Below, piece after piece: positions 44,401 to 51,600 of a DNA stretch of 64,000 bases (position 1 is its first letter; each line of letters begins with the position of its first letter). The notes beneath the pieces are model-generated. The model saw only the letters and a program-made list of their open reading frames with translations. It had not been told where the DNA came from and ran no database searches. The stretch spans positions 120,741,473 to 120,805,472 of the forward strand of contig NW_024609846.1 of assembly GCF_016920785.2 (NCBI RefSeq). The letters are read 5' to 3'. A program made the position numbers and the translations under genes. Source of the stretch: Ixodes scapularis. Lineage: Eukaryota; Arthropoda; Arachnida; Ixodida; Ixodidae.

Positions 44401-47400
44401 CTGAGAAGGTTCAACGGGCCGGTTGGACGTGAAACGAAAGTTGAGGAGTTCCAGGAAAGGCCGGATGGTATGTAAAATGCCCTTTTCTTCTAGTTGACGT
44501 TTGGTCCTGGTATCGAACCAGGGACCTCTGCATTACCAGTGGAGCGCTTTACCAACTGAGTTAACCAGGAGGTAGACGTCAATAGAACAAACGTGTTTTA
44601 TCAGCTGCCCCCCGTCTAACACCAACAAGAGTGAATGGTTTGCATTTTTAAGGTTATGATGATAATGAAATTAAATGCAAGCGATGAAAGCGAGATGGAC
44701 AAGAATTACAAAAATAATCCCTGGAGAAGGGGAAGGGGGTCCCAATAAAGGACAAACACATATCTCCAAACACAGCTAGGTGACTTGTGCACGACCGAAA
44801 GAACCCGCCTGGTCCAGGGCACACTCTGCTTATAGCCAGTTACAGGCTAAAAAAGTTTTCGAGGCAACGACGGCTGGGGAGGAGGAAGCAGACGGAACAC
44901 TGGAGAGAAGAGGGGGTTTCCTCCCCTGCTCTCTAGCATTCCGTTTGCTTCCTCCTCCCCAGCCGTCCTTTCCCTCGAAAACTTTTCTTAACCTGTAACC
45001 AGACTTGGACGTAGTTCAACTACTCTACTCAAAGTACTGTAGTTTAACTACTTTTCCGAGTAACTTGGTAACTTTCAATTACAACTTGATTTGGGTAATT
45101 AGTAGTTTAATTTAACTACATTTTTCAGGTAACTTCTACTCAAATTACTAACTGCTTTCAAAATCTAGTGCTAATTTTGCTCATCACGAAAATTTGAGCG
45201 CAGAAATAAATAAGACGCCGGCAGATGAAGTGCGCATTCCCCGAAAAAGGGGCCCCCTTACATTCCGTTCCCACGCACTTATACTCGGCAGCCGTAGAAA
45301 CTGCATCACAGACGTCGTTGGCCCAAGGTGGCGACGGGCAGCCAAAACATAACACCGGCGCTCAGGAACGCAGAAAGAGGTGCTTAACAAGCCCTGGACG
45401 GGTATTGACCTAATCCGGTAATGCACGCAGGCGCCGCGTCTCCAGCTGCAACCATGAAAGACACTCCGAAGGTTGTTGTTGTTTTCGTGTTGTCTGTCTT
45501 TAGTGAGTTCTGCCTCAAGCGGTTTGGGGGTTCAACGGGAGGCGCCACTGGAATGACTTTGCTGGGCGCCTGTTCCTATGGTCGCCTCGTCGTCAGTGCA
45601 TACGCCTTTGCAAAGCCGGACTCCCCCGCGCACAACCCCAGACACGGATAATCAGTTCATGGGAGCACGTTCCCGCGTCCAACTGCAACTGTACGAGCGA
45701 CGATGCTTGTTCACGTAATCCTTTGCGCCCTTCCGACCTTCCATGCCAGGGAGACCTCCTCTTTGTTGAAAACAATTTACTTGTCGGGCATGTCAGGCGC
45801 GTAGGATACCATAGTCGCCTGCGAGGATAGTGAGTTGCCCTTGGGAGATCCTTTTGTTGGACCCGGCGTCAGCGGCGAAGTATACTTCGGTTCATCTTCT
45901 GTTAAACCTGAACATTTTTTTTTTTTCAGAAGCGTAGCACTAGCATTGCAAAGAGACGCGCAGTCGTCCGGATGATCTTATCGTCGTGGCGCGAGAGACG
46001 ACGATGAGATCGTCGTGTCTCGCGCAAGGGTCAGGCGAGTGCACCTGACCCTTGACGGTCAGGTGCACTCGCTCAGCCTACTCTCAGAACGTCGAAAGAA
46101 TTAAGAGGGGCCAGTCATAACAATCTCAACTTGACAAAAAAAAAAAGAAGGAGGGGAGTTTGTTATAAAAGACCCCCTACTCGAGGCGAACCTCACATGT
46201 TTCGTCATGGACACCTAAGATTCCGACACTCGCTTACCCGACCCTGCACAGCCTGTTTCTCAAATTCAACGCTACCATTGGGCGCGTTCAGTAGCGGCCC
46301 CGGAGTCAAGGAGTCACTGACTCCTTCCACTGGACGGCCAAAAGTCATTTCCGGTGCACGTAACTCCGGGGCTTCGGAGTCAAGCTCCGAAGCACCGAGT
46401 CCGGAGACGGTGCACGTAGAGTCAAAGGAGCTAAAATGACGTAATTTCCTGACTGTTGACGATTTCCGGCGCTAAAAGAGGAAAAAACAAACAATATGGC
46501 GGGATAAGCTGCTTCGGTTCTGTCGCGGGTGGTTTGCTCGCTTTTGTTAATGAAAAGTGCTCAAGGTGAGACGAATAACGCGTTCGAATATCTTTTTGAG
46601 GTAAGGCTCTTTCGGAAAATGCATTGGACCGTATTTTGTCTGGTTTGAATATGCTAATAAACAACGCAAACGTTCATTTGACGCGCCGTCTCTTGATCGC
46701 CGTTGCACGGAAACTCGGTAATATTGACGATAGTCCGGTCCGCACTCAACAGAGAAAAACAGGGTATGAACGCGACTTTGGAAGCCGGTTGGACACTCAC
46801 GCAGAGCATGATACCGATTAATGTTTTGTTTGCGTAGCTAAATCGGGGTGCACGTTGGCTGAGGCTCGCTTCGGCCGACAAAACCTTGATCGCCGAGCGC
46901 GGCCGAACTTCCCGTTCGTTACGAAGGGCAGAACAAACTTATGGCCGTATAAAAGTATCGCAACCGGCGGGGCAGATTCGCTGAGCTCGGTATTTTGAGT
47001 GTACTGACGACGATTTTTGTCGGCTTTTATAACAGTAGCTGCCTTTGCACCGCCAAGCGAAGGGCTCGATCGCGTTGCATCGCTTCGAACAGCAGCGCTG
47101 ATGTGTACAATCACCCGCTTTTTCTTCAACGACCTTGTAAAGACTTCTTCAATACCGGCGTCAAATAAAAGCGATCGTGCTCGCCATCGTCTGCTTCCAG
47201 TTTATTCGCAGACCGTCTGGCATAGGGGAGGAAGCGGAAGTTGCGTAGAAGCAGGTTTGGAGCCGCGGTTTTTTTTTGCCGTTCAGTAGGCGCTCCGATG
47301 ACTCCGACTCGAGGCACTCCGTTCGGAGGCGAGGGAGGCGCTACTGAACGCGCCCATTCCATCCAGCGCGTCGGTGGAACGTATTTTCAGCTTGACTGGG

Positions 47401-48585
47401 GACGTCTTTAGGAAGAAAAGTGGAAAATTCTTCTATTAAGAACTTTCAAAGTTCTTGATAGGATTCGAGCGAATAAACTACTTTGGTGAAATCGTAAGCC
47501 ATAATATGACTGCATTTATCTTAGGCTCGCAGGGTTTTTCAGGGAACAAAACTGCTGTTCATTCACGGATCAAAACTGCTGTTCAATATAAAAAAGTAAC
47601 TTCAAAGTAACTTCAAAGTAACTCGCTACTTTGTCCAGTAGTTAGTAGTTTACACAATTACTATTGCAAATGCGTAATTTCTACTCTACTCCAATTACTT
47701 TTGGCGTCGATACTCAGTAACTTAACTCAATTACCTTTTTTGAGTAATTTGTACATGTCTGCCTGTAACTGACTATAGCCGGAGCGTGTCCTGGCGAGTG
47801 GTGGCGAGGAGTAAAGCCTCCACGGCTCTGCCATGAAGTTTCTCCGGCTCGCCACGACCACGGCACCAATTTGCATACCTCTTAGCAGAATCCTGCGCAG
47901 ACTTTAATTCGTTACCAGTAATAAAACTACTACTAATCCTTTACATTTGTCAGTAATTTTGAAAGGGAATACTTACATATTTTAGAACTGTAAAGTAATT
48001 TATTTATTATTTTAAGTACAGGAATTATTGTTATTCGCTACTTCCCTTCCCCCCCTTTCCCCCCCCCCCTCCCCCTCCCCCCAGGAGGAAAAAGTCGAAA
48101 ATTTCGAATATTGGCAAAAATAAAGTAGTCAGAAATATTTTTGATAAGGGTAAACTTTGCCGGAATGACACTGTCACGTGCATTTACAGAACGCAAGGCC
48201 TGGCATTCTATAGTTGCTTCAAGCCTTTCTTCCCGTCACCTAAAGCCTCGACTCGAATTATTTTTTCGTGGCTTTGTTGTTTGCAATTCCTAACTCGTCA
48301 GCTTGCTTGCCCAGAATTCAGAGGGAACCACACTGGTTCAAAGATCAGGTATCTCTGTGCAAACAATATTAGGCGAACTCCCGAGGTCGAAATGTTTCCT
48401 TCCAACTGGAAAAAGACGCTCTAATGTGCACGCCAGCTATACTTTAGCGCATCTGTGCGCACCTTCTTTTTGTCCCTTCACTATTTCTTTGCTTCCTTCT
48501 AGCCGACAGAAAAAAAGAGATTACTTCTTTATGTGAACTTCAGGGACGAATATAATCGACGCTGGGAACAAAAACGAAGTTTGGT

Positions 48586-48616
<31 letters not shown>

Positions 48617-51600
48617 GGGGGCTTTAGTGAGGTCACAGCGTCTCAATGGGGCAACAAGAACTTCTTGGCTGTCGAAAGGGTGGGAATGGCTCTGCGAGCA
48701 CGTTGTATTCTAGCCACCCAATCTAGAACCCAGTCACGTGTCCAGGTGGCAGCACCTATTTGGAAAAAGGTGGACTGAAAAAGTGTTCAGCGCGGTGGAC
48801 GACATCGTCACATGGAAACGCGGCAAGATATCCGATTAGACTTTTGGGAGCAAGATGTTGCTCAAGGTCAGAAAAGTGTGAGTGGCGGAAACAATAAACG
48901 CTTTCATACCACTTGTGTTTTGTTTCTTACCCTAGGAAACTAAGTTTGAAAGTAACGCCATGAAAGTAACGAATTGCTTTTTTGAAGTAACGGTCACCTA
49001 CTTTTATGGAAGTGTAATTGTATCTGTAAAACATAATGAGATAAAACATCGCAAAAAAGTACAAAAGGAAGCGACAAACCGGACAGGACAGCGCTCTGTC
49101 TTGTCCGGTCTGTCGCTTTTTTTTTTTTTACCTTTTTGCGCTGTTTTATCTCATCATGTTTAACAACTGCCAACTAGCCCAGCTCTCAACCTTATTATAA
49201 TATTGTGACTGTAATTAGTTACAATTTAGCCGTGGGTAATTGTAAATGTTATTTCTCACATTTTTTAGTAGCGTGTATGAGTCTGAATCCGCGGACCTGG
49301 AACGGACCTCGCTGGACCAGGAAAAAGCGACAATACATCGGTGTTTAAAATCTCAAGAAACGCGGTACTCCAGGTCCACAGACCTATTTTCTGACGTTTA
49401 CCCACGTAATACACAACAGTCCAGAAATCCGCGGACTTGTCCCCAGACACGTTCCTGTGATCCGCGGTCCAGCTCTTGAGTTTTGCATGCTTTTATCGCC
49501 TGGAACATGGCGAATTTTTAAGCGCAGAAAACGTGACATCTCCGATTTTGTGGGAACTTGTGCGGGGACAAGTTCGTCTTGTGAATACACCTTTACCTGA
49601 TGAAGTCGATCATCGCGAGACGACATTTGCGCATAGCACCCGTCCTCGTGAAGGGCAGCTTGGCTTCAAATCGGCAGAGCCACTGCGGTTTGAATTGGAT
49701 TATCGGTGCGCAGTGGACTCGCTGCATGTAATCCGTGGCGAGCTGTGCCAGGTATTTTCGCTTGGGGTCGCCTAGAGGGTATCTGGTTCCAAACAAGAGG
49801 GCGCTTGTAACGTTCATCAGGCTTTGGAGGATCAACTCGAGAACAGGGACACCACGTTCTTTGGTTCCGTCGATCTCGTTGACAAAGTCAAACAGTTCCT
49901 CCTGAAATAAAAAAAAAAAAATAAGGAATACTCCAGCGCATACACACGGTTTTGCGAATGCTGTGAAATAAAACTCTTATTGAAGATGTGAACATTTATC
50001 ACAATTTAGACAGACTGGAGAAATTATTTCCCTTTTTGGGGAGAGCGACGCCAGAGGGCCCATTCTTTCCAGCGATGTGAGCAGGAATGAGCGAGCGACC
50101 ACCAAAGTCAAATATCGGGGTTTTGCGTGCCAACCCAACGAAGGGCATCTGGCACACCACTGCAGAGGACTGGGGATTCATTTCGAACACCGGGTGATCT
50201 TTTGATGGGGAACCGAAACCTCGATTACACGGCACCTTTTTCCGCAATGCGCCTCCATCAGATTGCGGGGACCTCGGCTGGGATCCGAACCTGCATGCAA
50301 CCTAGGAATCTGTTGGCCGGCGCTCTGCATAGGTGTCACCGGGGCGACTTTTTTTCTTCTTCTAAATTGCATGCACGCACAATTGGTGTCCGTTCAAGTT
50401 AAACATATTGAAAATTCGCGCACAAATAGACAAGGACAAAAGAGGAACGAGCACAGAACACAGACAGGCGTGCTCACCACTCTGATATCATAGGTGAAAA
50501 GAAGAACGATGAAGCAAGACTCAAGCAGGGGATACCGGCACCAGGGAGGATGCCAGAGTTGTGAGTACGCGCGTGTCTGAGTTCTGTGTTCTTTTCCATT
50601 TTGTCCTTGTTTCTGTGTCCGCAAATTTTCATTATGTTCAACGTTTACCAACACGCCCAGTTTACAGTCATACTACAGGTTAGGTTAAAAGTGCGCTGCA
50701 CGACTTTTGTATGTCAGATTAAAAAGCACGGATTTCCAAGAGCACACCCCAAAATAATTCGGTTCATGTGTAAACAAAAACTCTTTACACTCGTTTGACA
50801 AGGTTGAAAAAAGAAAATCTTCTTTTGCGCTCGGGTCGGCATGCCGTACTGCCATGCGCGACCGCCATATGATGCACAGCCCCAAAAGAAAAAAATATCG
50901 AATGGCACACAGTCGTCATTTTTGACATTCAAATAGCGTATGCTCAATGAGCTAACACTAAAGCCTTTCTTCAAACTTCTCTGTAGGACGCCCCTTCAAA
51001 TAAATTGCGGTGGCTTAGCTTGGCTATGCCAGGATATACGTAGCGTGAGCTTATGCGCACAAAATGAGAGGCGCTATAAAGCGGCTCCGGTGCAGCGTCA
51101 GACTTGGCTACTGCGCAACGGAGGCGCACAGCTGGGCACACGGGGGCGCCAGTGCGTCTGCCGCGGCTATGACGTCACTCCTCTGGAATGCGCACACCGG
51201 CGAGGCGGGCGCGGCGACGGCGGAGCGCGCGGCGGCGGCAGCTCCGGCGCGCCAGCTGTGCGCCGTGTGACGTCAATGCTCCTCGCGCATGCTCAGCACG
51301 GAGCACGGCTCATTGTGCGAGCCACGCGAAATTGCTCAACCTCGGCCAGTGTAGCTCACGCTACAAAAAGGCGTCAAAACAAAATACGTGCTTGATGGTC
51401 TCAGGTTGTTAACACACCGGGCATGTCACCGAGGTGACTACGAACACAGACCTTTTGAACCATTGTGCACCTACAAACCTCTATCCTTATTTTATAAACA
51501 AGCAGTTCAACGCGATAATTCTGAAGATCATGTCTAATCAACAGACCTGCTCTGTTTTATGTCAATGATTATTAGGTAAGCCGTTACACTTACCTTGATA

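Larger units (their letters stand above)
44814..47794. mobile_element. Foldback element, right arm split by hAT element 2
   Basis: The left arm (44814-44898: CCAGGGCACACTCTGCTTAT, AGCCAGTTACAGG, AAAGTTTTCGAGG, GGCTGGGGAGGAGGAAGC) pairs with 44937-44999 plus 47770-47794. The pairing resumes across the inserted hAT, showing the foldback was there first. Loop sequence is 44899-44936. Confidence 0.75.
47898..49285 (-). mobile_element. hAT-type element 3, inverted relative of hAT element 1
   Basis: It runs from CAGACTTTAATTCG to the inverse of CAGACTCATACACG. The flanks aatcctgcg and aatccgcg look like an 8-bp duplication with one indel. Block by block it matches hAT element 1 in reverse order, including AGGTGGCAGCACCTATTTGG near 48745 and GGCGAACTCCCGAG near 48373. 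It holds single, unbroken sites where element 1 has its foldback and TTAA insertions. A foldback MITE (49032-49165) has inserted near its right end. Confidence 0.8.

Noticed and set aside
44500..44580. Functional tRNA-Thr gene
   Set aside because: The T arm is good but the acceptor stem does not pair and the anticodon stem has a mismatch; better explained as a SINE head.
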